Assembly: GCF_051521505.1 (NCBI RefSeq)
Contig: NZ_CP150356.1
Coordinates: 5,332,001-5,396,000, forward strand
Direction of reading: 5' to 3'
Length of the DNA stretch: 64,000 nt
Origin: Sorangium sp025924095
GTDB lineage: Bacteria > Myxococcota_A > Polyangia > Polyangiales > Polyangiaceae
The translations under genes and the position numbers were made by a program. Positions 15,899 to 24,241 of the stretch are shown here, piece after piece; position 1 is the stretch's first letter, and the number at the start of each line of letters is the position of its first letter. The notes beneath the pieces were generated by a model that saw only the letters and a program-made list of their open reading frames with translations, had not been told where the DNA came from and did not search any database.

Positions 15899-17146
15899 TC
15901 AGAGCCCCCCGATGGATCGCGGCGGGAGCCCGATCGCGGTGTCGACGGTCATGTCCTCCAGCGGATCGAGCGCCCCGTTCGCCGTCACCTTCCAGCGCCG
16001 GAGCGTGTTCCTCTCCGCGTCGCTCAGCAGGCAGACGTCGCCGCATCCAGGCGAGCAATGCACGCCGCCGAAGGCGAAGGGCTGGGCCGCCTCGCCGAGC
16101 GGCGTGACATCGCCCGTGGCGACGTTCACCGAGAAGACCCTGTCGCCGGCGGACGCGTTGCCCCCGTAAGCCATCGCGAGGAGGACGTCCTCGGACGCGA
16201 AGGCGAGCGAGCGCTGGACCCCGGCGTCCAGCGCCCTGGCGACGCCGAGCCGCTTGAGCTCGCGGGGAGGGGCGGAGCGGGCGTCGTAGATCACGATGTC
16301 GCTCGTCGCCGGATCGAATTGCATCGTGTCCGCGTCGAAGCGGCTCGAGCAGGCGACGGCCAGCCGCTCGCCCGAGGGCGACACGGCGACGCGGCCGCAG
16401 CCGTAGAGCCCCTGGATGTCGACCGTCCACGCGACGGCGCGCTGCTCCGGCGAGACGCCCACGAAGCGCCCCTCCCCCACGTCCGAGAAGTCCGCCGCGA
16501 GCCGGCCGAGCGACACGACAACGTCGTCGCCGACGCGCGTCATCTCCGACGGGCGCGGCAGGAGCCCCGCTCTCTCCTCCGGCAGGGCGATGCGCCCCTC
16601 GATGGAGTACTTCGCCGTGTCGAGGACGAGGAGATCGCCGCCCTCGTCGAAGGGCTCGGCGCCCGGGGTCGGGTTGCTCCCGAAGCGCGAGACGAGCGCG
16701 CGATCCGCGTCCACCTCGATGTAGTCATGCGGGTTGGACTCGAACCCCTGCCCGACCGGGAGCTGCGCGATGACCTCGGCGGTCTCGAGATCCATCCAGG
16801 TGAGCACGTTCGTGCCGTACCGATCGATCAGGACGACGCGGCCGGACGGCGGCGCCGTCGCCGGGACGTCCACGTCGCCGGACAGCGCGAGGCTGAGCCC
16901 CGGCTTCGCCGCGCCGCTCGACACGAACGAGGGCGAGAGGGTGGTCCCGTCGAGCCTCGACACAACGATGTTCGTCGACTGGTAGTCGCTCGTCACGATG
17001 ACGACGCCGCGCTCGCACGCGCGCGGCGCGCCCGGATCGCCTCCACGGCCGTCTGGAACGCCGCCCGTCGACGGCGGCGGCGGCTCCACGTTGCACCCGA
17101 GGAGCGGGATCGAGGCGGCGACCGCGAAGAGGCTGAGCTTCACCAT
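15899..17146 (-). CDS. Beta-propeller lipoprotein in btu operon, candidate BtuG-like surface binder
   Basis: 415 residues. Signal peptide with lipobox (SIPLLGC, Cys about residue 18), a Pro/Gly linker, then a YncE-like propeller: VVIVTSDYQSTNIVVSRLDG, RVVLIDRYGTNVLTWMDLET, GDLLVLDTAKYSIEGRI, GRVAVSPSGERLAVAC, FSVNVATGDVTPLGEA. ATG 17146 overlaps the btuB stop by seven bases, so the two are translated together. In Bacteroides, BtuG is a surface propeller lipoprotein that captures B12 and passes it to BtuB; the same fold class, lipidation and gene order here suggest an analogous partner. Direct homology to BtuG is not shown. Confidence 0.83.
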   Translation of the reverse strand: MVKLSLFAVAASIPLLGCNVEPPPPSTGGVPDGRGGDPGAPRACERGVVIVTSDYQSTNIVVSRLDGTTLSPSFVSSGAAKPGLSLALSGDVDVPATAPPSGRVVLIDRYGTNVLTWMDLETAEVIAQLPVGQGFESNPHDYIEVDADRALVSRFGSNPTPGAEPFDEGGDLLVLDTAKYSIEGRIALPEERAGLLPRPSEMTRVGDDVVVSLGRLAADFSDVGEGRFVGVSPEQRAVAWTVDIQGLYGCGRVAVSPSGERLAVACSSRFDADTMQFDPATSDIVIYDARSAPPRELKRLGVARALDAGVQRSLAFASEDVLLAMAYGGNASAGDRVFSVNVATGDVTPLGEAAQPFAFGGVHCSPGCGDVCLLSDAERNTLRRWKVTANGALDPLEDMTVDTAIGLPPRSIGGL

Positions 17147-19212
17147 GTGGACTCCAGTGTGAAAAACACGCTCCGTCCCGGGAGCGGATACCCGACGACG
17201 TCCGTGCGCCGCCCGTCGAGGAGGTTCGCCAGGCGAGCTCTCGCCGCGAGGTGACCTCCGAGCCACGTCGTCTCCGCCTCGAGGTCGACGGTCGCTTGCT
17301 CCGCGATCACGCCGAGGCCGGCGGGGTCGGCGTATCGGCTCGACTGGTACACGGCCCGGAGCTCGCCGGAGGCGCCCGAGAACACGGCGCCGCCCGCGGG
17401 CTTCCACGCGGCGTGGAGGCGCGGCGCGACGACGAGCCGGGAGCGGAACGGGAGGACGTCGTTGGCGATCGTCCGCTCCGGGGTCGTGTCCCGCGGCTCG
17501 AGGAGCGTCGCCGCGACCTCGGCGCGGAGGAACGCGGTGATCTCGACCCCCGTCAGGATCTCGGCGCCCAGGACGCGGGCGCGGCCGACGTTGTAGGGGG
17601 CCACGTAGCCCTGGCCCGTGCGCGCGTACGCGATGAGCCCGGAGGCGGCGCGTCCGAACACGAACGCGTCGACGTAGGCGCCGCGCAGCGCCGCGCCGCG
17701 CCGCGTCTGCGCCCGGACCCCGGCCTCGATCGTGACGCCGGACTCCGGCTCGAGCGCCGCGTTGCCGTGGACGACGCCCGAGACGCCGTACACCTCGCCG
17801 AGCGTCGGGACGCGGAGGTAGTGGCCGACGGTCGCGAGGACGCGGAGCCGGTCGCTCCCCGCCTCCACCCCGACACGCCCGGTCGGCGCGAGCACATCGC
17901 AAGGGCGCTCCGGTGCTGCGCCGGTGGCGTGGCACTCCCCGCTCGCGAGGGCGTGCAGCGCGAGCCCCTCGCCGAGGCGCACCTCCGCGCCGGCGGCGGC
18001 GCGCGCGAACGAGCGCCCAGCGCGGGCGAGCGGGATGTCGCCCGGCTCGCGCGAGATGCCCTCGCGCGCGACGGAGAGCATGGGTCGCACCCGGAGGCGA
18101 TCGGAGAAGTAGAGCGTCGCCCCCAGCGTCTGCTCCAGGCGGCGGCCGGCGATGCGGAGCTCGCGCGCGTGGATCGCGAGCTCGAGGAGGGGATCGTGGA
18201 TCTCGGAGCGCGCCTCGATGAACGAGGTGCGCGCCTCGAGCGTGTGCTCCGCCTCGCCTCCGAACGGGACCCGCGCCACGACGGACGCGAGCGCGCGCCG
18301 GGATTCCCCCCGCGCCCTCCGGGACGGCAGGAGCGCGAGCCGCGGCACGCCCTGCTCGCGGCCTGTGCCGTTCGCGATCACGTCGACGATCGCGCCGCGG
18401 CCGAGATCGACGCGCGCGAGCGCCCATGCGTCGATCATGCACACGTCGGCGTTCTGCCGGCGCTGGACGGTGTCGTCGCTCGCGTCGAAGAGCGTCCCGC
18501 GATCGTCGACGAACGCGTAGCGGTTCGTCGCGGCCTCCGCGCTCACCCCGACGATCGAGCTCACCGGGCCCGCGCTGACGCCGGCGAAGGCCCACCCGCG
18601 CCAGGCGCCGAACGAGCCTGTCATCGCGCCCGCGCCGGCCATCGTCCGGGAAGGCCGCCGAGGCTCGAAGAAGATCGCGCCGCCCGGCCCGAGGCGATCG
18701 GCCTCGATGGGGGCGTTGCCGCGGTAGATCTCGACACGCTCGATGAGCCAGAGGGGCACGAGCGAGAGATCCGCCGTCCCCGCGACGTCGTCGTTCAGGC
18801 GGACACCGGCGAGGTACACGGGCGTCTGCGCGGCGGTCGCGCCCCGGATCGCGGCGGTCGCCGGTCCGCCGAAGCCGCCCGACTCGGTCACCTGGACGCC
18901 CGGCTGCGTGCGGAGCACGTCCGCGGCTTCGAGCCCCGCGCCGCCGAGGCGATCACGGCGCAGCACGGATCCCGCGACGGACCTGTCCCGGGGCGGCGCG
19001 GGCGCGAGCGCGCGCTCCCCCTCGACGCGCACCTCCAGCGGCGCCGGCGCTGCGGCAGCGCGATCGCCGCCCGGATCGCCCCCTGACCTGCGCAGCTCCT
19101 CCGCGAGGGCGGCCGGCGCGACCGCCACGGCGCCGCCGGCCGCGAGCACGAGCCAGCACCCTGCGCCGTCGCTCCAGCGACGACGCGCCACACGATCCGA
19201 TGGATGAACCAT
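17140..19212 (-). CDS. btuB: TonB-dependent outer membrane cobalamin receptor
   Basis: 690 residues from ATG 19212. After a signal region (LVLAAGGAVAVAPAALAEE) come a plug domain (DVLRTQPGVQVTESGGFGG, AAIRGATAAQTPVYLAG, VRLNDD, IERVEIYRGNAP, GAIFFE) and a 22-strand-type barrel ending in an aromatic residue (STW), usual for outer membrane proteins. The barrel includes the receptor phrase YLRVPTLGEVYG. Substrate is inferred from the upstream cobalamin riboswitch and the btuCDF genes downstream. Transport needs TonB-ExbBD, which are not in the window. Confidence 0.9.
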   Translation of the reverse strand: MVHPSDRVARRRWSDGAGCWLVLAAGGAVAVAPAALAEELRRSGGDPGGDRAAAAPAPLEVRVEGERALAPAPPRDRSVAGSVLRRDRLGGAGLEAADVLRTQPGVQVTESGGFGGPATAAIRGATAAQTPVYLAGVRLNDDVAGTADLSLVPLWLIERVEIYRGNAPIEADRLGPGGAIFFEPRRPSRTMAGAGAMTGSFGAWRGWAFAGVSAGPVSSIVGVSAEAATNRYAFVDDRGTLFDASDDTVQRRQNADVCMIDAWALARVDLGRGAIVDVIANGTGREQGVPRLALLPSRRARGESRRALASVVARVPFGGEAEHTLEARTSFIEARSEIHDPLLELAIHARELRIAGRRLEQTLGATLYFSDRLRVRPMLSVAREGISREPGDIPLARAGRSFARAAAGAEVRLGEGLALHALASGECHATGAAPERPCDVLAPTGRVGVEAGSDRLRVLATVGHYLRVPTLGEVYGVSGVVHGNAALEPESGVTIEAGVRAQTRRGAALRGAYVDAFVFGRAASGLIAYARTGQGYVAPYNVGRARVLGAEILTGVEITAFLRAEVAATLLEPRDTTPERTIANDVLPFRSRLVVAPRLHAAWKPAGGAVFSGASGELRAVYQSSRYADPAGLGVIAEQATVDLEAETTWLGGHLAARARLANLLDGRRTDVVGYPLPGRSVFFTLESTW

Positions 19213-19375
19213 TCACGCCCGCCTGCCCGCGTCGACCCAGCACTGCTCGGGTGAGAGCCAGGCGAGGGGGCTGCGTGACGGGCTACGGCACCGCGCGTGA
19301 GCGGGGTGGTCCAGAGCCTGCGCGCCTTCCCCTCGAAGGCTCAGGTCAGCGCGCGCCGGAGCACCGGCACGCGCA

Positions 19376-19576
19376 CCTCGGCAGGTCTTCGGACTCACGG
19401 GCGCCGCGGCCGTCGCCGGTCGCTTTCCTACTGATCACCGCTTCCCAGGCCGCTCATGCGCTTGGCCCAGTGCTTGATGGTGATGGTCGTTCCCGTTCAC
19501 CGCTGCGGGGGCAGTCCCGGATTCACACCGGGTTCCCTTTTCAGCTCGCCAGGCATGGCCGGGCGAGCACCGATGG
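19376..19576 (-). ncRNA. Cobalamin riboswitch 3, upstream of btuB
   Basis: Read on the minus strand: AAAAGGGAACCCGGTG, TGAATCCGGGACTGCC, CCGCAGCGGTGAACGGGAAC and GAGTCCGAAGACCTGCC in order. The closing helix is CCATCGG (19576-19570) with CCGAGG (19381-19376). It differs clearly in sequence from riboswitches 1 and 2, so it is an older, independent copy. The leader to btuB is about 160 bases; I found no copy of the covarying hairpin there. Confidence 0.96.
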
Positions 19577-19700
19577 CGGGGCGACTCCTGCCAGACTCCT
19601 CATGAAATGTCAACACAGAAGCGCCCGCACAGAAGCGCCCGCCCAGCGCAGCCCGTCGGCAGGCCACGGAGAGGGCACCCCGGACCAGCACCACGAATCC

Positions 19701-19714
19701 TTGACAGTTGTCAA
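19701..19714. promoter_or_regulatory. Short inverted repeat, possible operator
   Basis: TTGACA-GT-TGTCAA, a perfect 6-2-6 inverted repeat in the AT-rich patch between riboswitch 3 and the siderophore remnants. It could serve either direction; the protein that would bind is unknown. Confidence 0.35.
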
Positions 19715-19733
19715 TCAACGTGTCATGAGTCAC

Positions 19734-19761
19734 TTGAAACTGATTTTCGTTATCATATAAT
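19734..19761 (+). promoter_or_regulatory. Strong promoter with overlapping Fur-box-like operator
   Basis: TTGAAA (19734-19739), 16-base spacer, TATAAT (19756-19761). The bases GAAACTGATTTTCGTTATC (19736-19754) match 14 of 19 positions of the Fur consensus GATAATGATAATCATTATC. A Fur site over a promoter is what an iron-repressed siderophore operon would have, and fragments of such an operon follow. Confidence 0.65.
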
Positions 19762-19844
19762 CGGTTGAGCAGCGGCCCGCGACTTCACGTCCAGAGCCCG
19801 ATGAATCGAGCCCACGCGGCTCTCGAAGCCCATCGGAGCGGGAT

Positions 19845-20240
19845 GTGACGACGTACCTATTCGTGCGGCGGACGCCGGCGGGCTACCTGGTCGTCGAGGG
19901 CCGCGCCAAGGATCAGATCAACCGCGGCGGCGAGAAGATCGCGGCCGAGGAGGTCGAGAACCACGTCCTCGCCCACCCGGCGGTGCGCGACGCGGCGCTC
20001 GTCGCCATGCCGGACGAGCGCCTCGGCGAGCGATCGTGCGCGTTCCTCGTGCCCCGCGGGCAGCCGCCGGCCGCGCGCGAGATCAACGCCTTCCTGCGCG
20101 AGCGCGGCGTCGCTCAGTACAAGGTGCCCGATCGCATCGAGTGGCTCGACGCGCTCCCCACGACGAGCGTCGGCAAGGTGGACAAGAAGGCGCTCCGCCA
20201 GTGGATCGAAGGCCGGCTCGCGCAGGGCGCCCAACGCTGA
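19845..20240 (+). pseudogene. 3' fragment of 2,3-dihydroxybenzoate-AMP ligase (entE/dhbE)
   Basis: Only the C-terminal domain of a 2,3-dihydroxybenzoate-activating ligase remains: about 125 residues of an enzyme that is normally near 540. From about residue 8 it reads closely like EntE/DhbE: RAKDQINRGGEKIAAEEVEN, LGERSCAFLVPRG, FLRERGVAQYKVPDRIEW, VGKVDKKALRQWI with the catalytic Lys of the C-terminal domain. The AMP-binding N-terminal domain is missing, so it cannot activate substrate. GTG 19845 is simply the first in-frame start. It lies about 85 bases after a Fur-box-like promoter and 97 bases before the entB fragment, as in ent/dhb operons. Confidence 0.88.
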
Positions 20241-20336
20241 AGCGCGGCGCGGGCAGGGGCAGCGCGGCGACCACGCCTCTCGCGCCTCGCCCGAGCCGCC
20301 GAGATGAAACGCGGATCACGTGAGAGAGGAACAACC

Positions 20337-20483
20337 ATGGCCATCCCCAGCATCCAGACCTATTCCATGCCACGCGTCGACGAGCTCCCGGAGAGCCGGG
20401 TGGCCCTCGACCTGGCGAGCCGCGCCGGGCCGGCGCTTGTCGCGCGTCCGGCCGGGCCGCTCAGCCGCCCTACCCGGCCGTGA
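20337..20483 (+). pseudogene. 5' fragment of isochorismatase (entB/dhbB)
   Basis: Starts with a good ribosome site (GAGAGG, eight bases) and MAIPSIQTYSMPRVDELPES, which is the N-terminus of EntB/DhbB isochorismatase. After about 31 residues the resemblance ends, before the LLIHDMQ catalytic region, and the frame runs through unrelated Pro/Arg-rich residues to a stop after 48 codons. The stop overlaps the tail of the convergent redoxin gene. Read together with the entE fragment, this is the edge of a deletion or rearrangement that removed the rest of a catecholate siderophore operon. Confidence 0.85.
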
Positions 20484-20916
20484 GCTGCGCGAGCGTGCGC
20501 TCCAAGTGCGACAGCCCTGCGGCGCCCGCGGATCGCGCCCTCAGCTTCCCCTCGCCGTCGAACAGGAAGTACGCGGGCCAGAGGCCGCCCGTCTGGAAGC
20601 GGTCGCCGATCGCGTGCGCGTTGTCGATGGCGACCGGCTCGTCCATGCCGGTCTCCTCCACGACGGCCTCCACCTGATCGACGCGCGTGTCGGACTCCTG
20701 GCGCGGCATGTGGACCGAGACGAAGCGGACGCCGCGGGGCCCGTACTTCTCCTTCCACGCGCGCAGGGTGGGCAGGTTGTCCTTGCAGAGCGAGCACGAC
20801 ACCGCCCAGAAATGCACGACGGCCGGCGCGCCCTTCAGCGACGCGGGCGTGGGCTCGCCGTGCAACCAGCGCGTCGCGCCCTCGAACGAGGGCATCGGCG
20901 CGCCGCTAGGCAGCAC
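20470..20916 (-). CDS. TlpA-like thioredoxin-fold redoxin
   Basis: About 148 residues from GTG 20916 (or ATG 20895, MPSFEGATRWL). Thioredoxin fold: VVHFWAVSCSLCKDNLPTL with redox pair C41/C44 (CSLC), then GVRFVSVHMPR, VAIDNAHAIGDRF and the cis-Pro region LWPAYFLFDGEGKL. The frame extension to 21006 was rejected. It starts inside the peroxiredoxin end (11-base overlap), so it is likely co-translated and may reduce or regenerate that peroxiredoxin. No signal peptide is visible, suggesting a cytoplasmic place. Confidence 0.85.
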   Translation of the reverse strand: MLPSGAPMPSFEGATRWLHGEPTPASLKGAPAVVHFWAVSCSLCKDNLPTLRAWKEKYGPRGVRFVSVHMPRQESDTRVDQVEAVVEETGMDEPVAIDNAHAIGDRFQTGGLWPAYFLFDGEGKLRARSAGAAGLSHLERTLAQLTAG

Positions 20917-21481
20917 GGCGCCGCTCCGCCGCGATCTCGATCGTGTCCTTGCCCGGCTTCCAGTCGGACGGGCACAGGCCGCCGGTCTGGAGCGCCGCGA
21001 GCACACGGAGCGTCTCGTCGGTCGAGCGGCCGATGTTGAGCGAGTGGATCACGGCGTACTGGAGCAGGCCCTTGGGATCGATGATGAAGAGCCCGCGCAG
21101 CGCCGCGTGGACGCCCTCGATGAGGACGCCGTACTTGCGCGCCACCTCGCCCGAGTGGTCGGCGGCGATCGGGTAGTTCACGCCCGCGATGCCGTTCTGC
21201 TCCCGGGGCATCATCGCCCAGGCCCGGTGGGTGTAGATCGTGTCGGTCGAGCAGCCGAGGAGGCTCGCGCCGAGCTGATCGAAATCGGCTCGCCGGTCGG
21301 CCAGCGCGAGGATCTCGGTCGGACAGACGAAGGTGAAGTCCATCGGATAGAAGAAGAACAGGAGCCACCGGCCGCTGTGATCCGACAGGGAGATCGAGAG
21401 ATCGCTGCGGTTCGGGGCGGCGGGATCGAACGCGGGGAGCGTGAACTCGGGGGCGGGCTCACCCACTCTGGCGATGGACAT
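20906..21481 (-). CDS. 2-Cys peroxiredoxin (AhpC/TSA family)
   Basis: Reduces H2O2 and organic peroxides. 191 residues from ATG 21481, preceded by GGAGGAATC; the 57-residue upstream extension was rejected. Peroxidatic Cys C53 in DFTFVCPTE, resolving Cys about C170 in GGLCPSDWKPG, and the AhpC-type phrases FYPMDF, PREQNGIAGVNYPIAAD, GVLIEGVHAALRGLFIIDP, HSLNIGRSTDETLR. It is paired with a redoxin downstream. No OxyR-like site was identified in the 167-base upstream gap. Confidence 0.95.
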   Translation of the reverse strand: MSIARVGEPAPEFTLPAFDPAAPNRSDLSISLSDHSGRWLLFFFYPMDFTFVCPTEILALADRRADFDQLGASLLGCSTDTIYTHRAWAMMPREQNGIAGVNYPIAADHSGEVARKYGVLIEGVHAALRGLFIIDPKGLLQYAVIHSLNIGRSTDETLRVLAALQTGGLCPSDWKPGKDTIEIAAERRRAA

Positions 21482-21648
21482 GATTCCTCCGTGGGCCTCG
21501 TCGAGCACGGGCTCGATCGGCCGGTGCGCTGGCGATTGCGTCGTGCGTGCGTCGAACGATGGTGTCGACGCGGAGGTCGTTGTGCCGGGGCCCACGGCGT
21601 CAACTGCGGCGCGACGGGCGGCGCGGCGGGCCGGCGGCCCGAGCGCGC

Positions 21649-22800
21649 TCACGGCCCGGGCGGCGGGAGCGACGCGTCGGCCGGCGCGACGCCGGCGGCG
21701 ACCGCGGGGTAGCGCTGGCCGTCGCCCGCCCCGGCCGCCTGCGTGACGAACAGCAGCGAGAACCCGGGGTAGGCGGCCACGCAGGGCGCGCGCGGCGCGA
21801 GCGCGGACGACGCGCCGAACACCGGCGCCGCCGCGCGCTGGAGCGGTCCGTCGGGACCGAAGCGGGCCGCGAGGCCGATCGCGGATCGCCCCGCGCTGTC
21901 GCGGCCCGCGTAGTAGACGCGCAGGCTCGGGCGGCCCGAGGCCGAGACGGCGAGCACCGGGGCGGGGTCAAAGACGGCGGCGCTGTCGAAGGGCTCGTCC
22001 TCGCTCACCGGCGCGCCGGCCCGCGCTCGCGCCGGCCGGGGCGCCGGCGCGAGCGCGGGGCCGTCGCCGACGCGCTCCCAGGCGAGGCCGTCGTCGCTGC
22101 GCGCCTCGCCCACGAACGAGGCGTCGCCGTCGCCCGCGACGACGTAGAACATCCGGAGCGAGCCGTCGGGCAGGCGGACCACGCCGGGGCTGCCGGGGAC
22201 GGCGCCGCGCTCCCAGCCGCCGTCGCCGGACGCGAGCGGCGCGAGCACGGGCGATGGCGCACGCGCGAAGGCGACCCCGTCGGCGCTGCGCGCGAGGCCG
22301 ATGCCGCCTTCCGCCGCGTAGTAGAGCCAGATCTCGCCGCCCACGAGGAGCGCCGAAGGGGCCGCCGCCACGCCGCCTTCCCAGGGCAGCTCCGGCGTGA
22401 GGACCGTCACGGCCGCTCGCCCGAACGAGCGGCCGTCCGCGGCGTCGTGGCGGACGATCGCGTTCGGCGGGGCCAGCGGGTCCGGCGGGGCGTCCTCGGG
22501 GCGGAGCGTGGCGGCGAAGAAGCCGGCGGCCGCGAGCGTGGAGGGGTCGCCGTCGAGATCGACAACGGACGCGTCGCGCGCGAAGCGCTCGTCGTCGTTC
22601 ATCACGTGCGGGGCTGCCCTGGAGTTGCCCAGCTCTTCCTGATCGATCGCCCGGAACGGCCCGGCGAGGGCGCTCGGCAAGCTGCCCTCGTCGCTGTCCG
22701 ACGGCAGCGTCGCGCAGGACGCGGCGAGCGACACGCACGACAGCAAGAGCGCGGGGACCGCGGTCGAACGGCGGACGAGCGGGTGAGGAGGCCCATGCAT
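21649..22800 (-). CDS. Lipoprotein with glycosidase-like beta-propeller repeats
   Basis: 383 residues. Signal peptide with lipobox SLAASC (Cys 29). The mature part has repeated short blades: GEIWLYYAAEGGIGLARSAD, PDGSLRMFYVVAGDGDASF, RPSLRVYYAGRDSAGRSAIG. These resemble the five-bladed propeller of GH43/GH32-like proteins, but no clear catalytic Asp/Glu set can be assigned, so it may be a non-enzymatic surface protein. ATG 22800 lies 58 bases after the FadL-type gene and may be in its operon. Function unknown. Confidence 0.8.
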   Translation of the reverse strand: MHGPPHPLVRRSTAVPALLLSCVSLAASCATLPSDSDEGSLPSALAGPFRAIDQEELGNSRAAPHVMNDDERFARDASVVDLDGDPSTLAAAGFFAATLRPEDAPPDPLAPPNAIVRHDAADGRSFGRAAVTVLTPELPWEGGVAAAPSALLVGGEIWLYYAAEGGIGLARSADGVAFARAPSPVLAPLASGDGGWERGAVPGSPGVVRLPDGSLRMFYVVAGDGDASFVGEARSDDGLAWERVGDGPALAPAPRPARARAGAPVSEDEPFDSAAVFDPAPVLAVSASGRPSLRVYYAGRDSAGRSAIGLAARFGPDGPLQRAAAPVFGASSALAPRAPCVAAYPGFSLLFVTQAAGAGDGQRYPAVAAGVAPADASLPPPGP

Positions 22801-22858
22801 GGCGGCGGATGCTAGCGCGCGTCGCGATCACCGGTAGACGCAGGCGGCAAGCTCCACC

Positions 22859-24241
22859 TCAGAACGCGGCCGTCACCGTCGCCCCGAGGTTCACCATCGT
22901 CCCGCCCGCGCGGTAATCGCCCACGAAATCCGCCGGGTTATCCTTCTCCACGATCACCTCCGGCAGCACCGACAGCTGCCCGTGGAGGTCGATCCGGAGC
23001 GACCCCGGCAGCTCCTCCAGCGGGCGATTCAGGACGGCGCCCGCGCCCAGCGACATCGTGTGCCGATCCGCATCGACGTAGTTCGTCACGCCCCGCTGCG
23101 GCGGGACCGGCGAGCGCTCGTAGACGTACCCCGCGCGGAGCGGGATCTCGACCGCGCGGCGCGCTCCCCCCTGCGCGCCCTGCCCGGCCACCTTGCGCAA
23201 GCCCCCCGCCGCGACGAGCACGTACTCGACGCCCAGCCGCGGCACGAGCCGATCCGCGAACCGGAGCGGCACCACGGACGTGGGCCTCGGCTCGTCGGGC
23301 AGATCGAGCGGCAGGTCCGGGGGCGGCGCCGCCTCGAGGTGCGCCCGCGTCCTCGCCACCGGGCTCTCGTAGGCCGACCAGTTCACCCACGTGACGTCGA
23401 GGTTCACGCGCAGGCCCTCGATCCGCTGGAAGCTCGCCCCCACGACGACCTGCTGCGGCAGGAACGCGTCGACGGTGCGCGACTCGAGCTCGTAGAGGAG
23501 CGGCACCTCGATGCCCGCGAAGTCGACGATCCCTCGCAGCCGCGCGTCGATCGACAGCGGGAGCTTCGCCTCCCCGCGGTAGACGACCCCGACGAAGCCG
23601 AGATCTCCGGCGCGCACCCGGGCGCCGAGCTGCGGGTAGCGGATCGACGTGAGGTCGGCGTCCACCTCGTGGCGGAGCGCGGAGTCGTGGGGAGAGAGCG
23701 CGTCGGCGCGGCCCGTCACCGAGAAGCGGCCCCGCGTCGAGGCCAGGAACGCGACGCCGCCGCCGAGCTCCAGGAACGGGAGCGGGCGCACCGCGATGTT
23801 CGCGGCGAGGAACAGGATCGAGAGCCGGTCGTCGTAGAGCTCCCAGCGCGGCGTCTCCTGGCGGATCGCCTTGATCCGCGACAGCCCGTCGTCCGGCAGG
23901 AACGTCGCCAGGCCGAACGCGAACGGGACGCCGAGCACCTCGCCCGGCACGACGAGGCCGCCCGAGAGCCCGTGGACGTCGCGCACCCCGCTGCCGCGAT
24001 CGTTGAACCGCAGGCGGTTCGACGCGTGACCGTAGCCGATCGAGAGGCCGAGCCCCGTCGCGCCGACGAGGCCCGCCGGGTTGTAGTAGCTCGCCGAGAA
24101 ATCGGTCGCGTCGGCCGCGAGCGCGCCGCCCATCGAGGCGCCGCGCGAGCCGAAGCCGTACGTGTCGGGCGCGTGCGCGCGCGCTCGCCCGGCGGCGAGG
24201 AGCGCCAGCAGCGAGGCGGCGGCGCAGGAGAGCCGGCGCAT
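22859..24241 (-). CDS. FadL/OmpP1-type outer membrane protein, copy 2
   Basis: 460 residues from ATG 24241; the long upstream frame is an antisense shadow of the preceding gene. After a signal peptide (LLALLAAGRARA) comes the FadL-family opening YGFGSRGASMGGALAADATDF and YYNPAGL, followed by alternating beta strands and a C-terminal aromatic (TVTAAF). Family members pass long-chain fatty acids or other hydrophobic molecules through the outer membrane. Its start shares one base with the stop of the paralogue upstream (TGATG), so the two are translated in tandem. Confidence 0.88.
   Translation of the reverse strand: MRRLSCAAASLLALLAAGRARAHAPDTYGFGSRGASMGGALAADATDFSASYYNPAGLVGATGLGLSIGYGHASNRLRFNDRGSGVRDVHGLSGGLVVPGEVLGVPFAFGLATFLPDDGLSRIKAIRQETPRWELYDDRLSILFLAANIAVRPLPFLELGGGVAFLASTRGRFSVTGRADALSPHDSALRHEVDADLTSIRYPQLGARVRAGDLGFVGVVYRGEAKLPLSIDARLRGIVDFAGIEVPLLYELESRTVDAFLPQQVVVGASFQRIEGLRVNLDVTWVNWSAYESPVARTRAHLEAAPPPDLPLDLPDEPRPTSVVPLRFADRLVPRLGVEYVLVAAGGLRKVAGQGAQGGARRAVEIPLRAGYVYERSPVPPQRGVTNYVDADRHTMSLGAGAVLNRPLEELPGSLRIDLHGQLSVLPEVIVEKDNPADFVGDYRAGGTMVNLGATVTAAF

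Noticed and set aside
13106..19207. Several plus-strand open frames across the btu region
   Set aside because: All are shadows of the minus-strand btu genes, with no start context or motifs.
19600..19640. TTGACA on the minus strand before riboswitch 3 as the btuB promoter
   Set aside because: The -35 is good, but the best-spaced -10 is CAGGAG, which is too poor to call.
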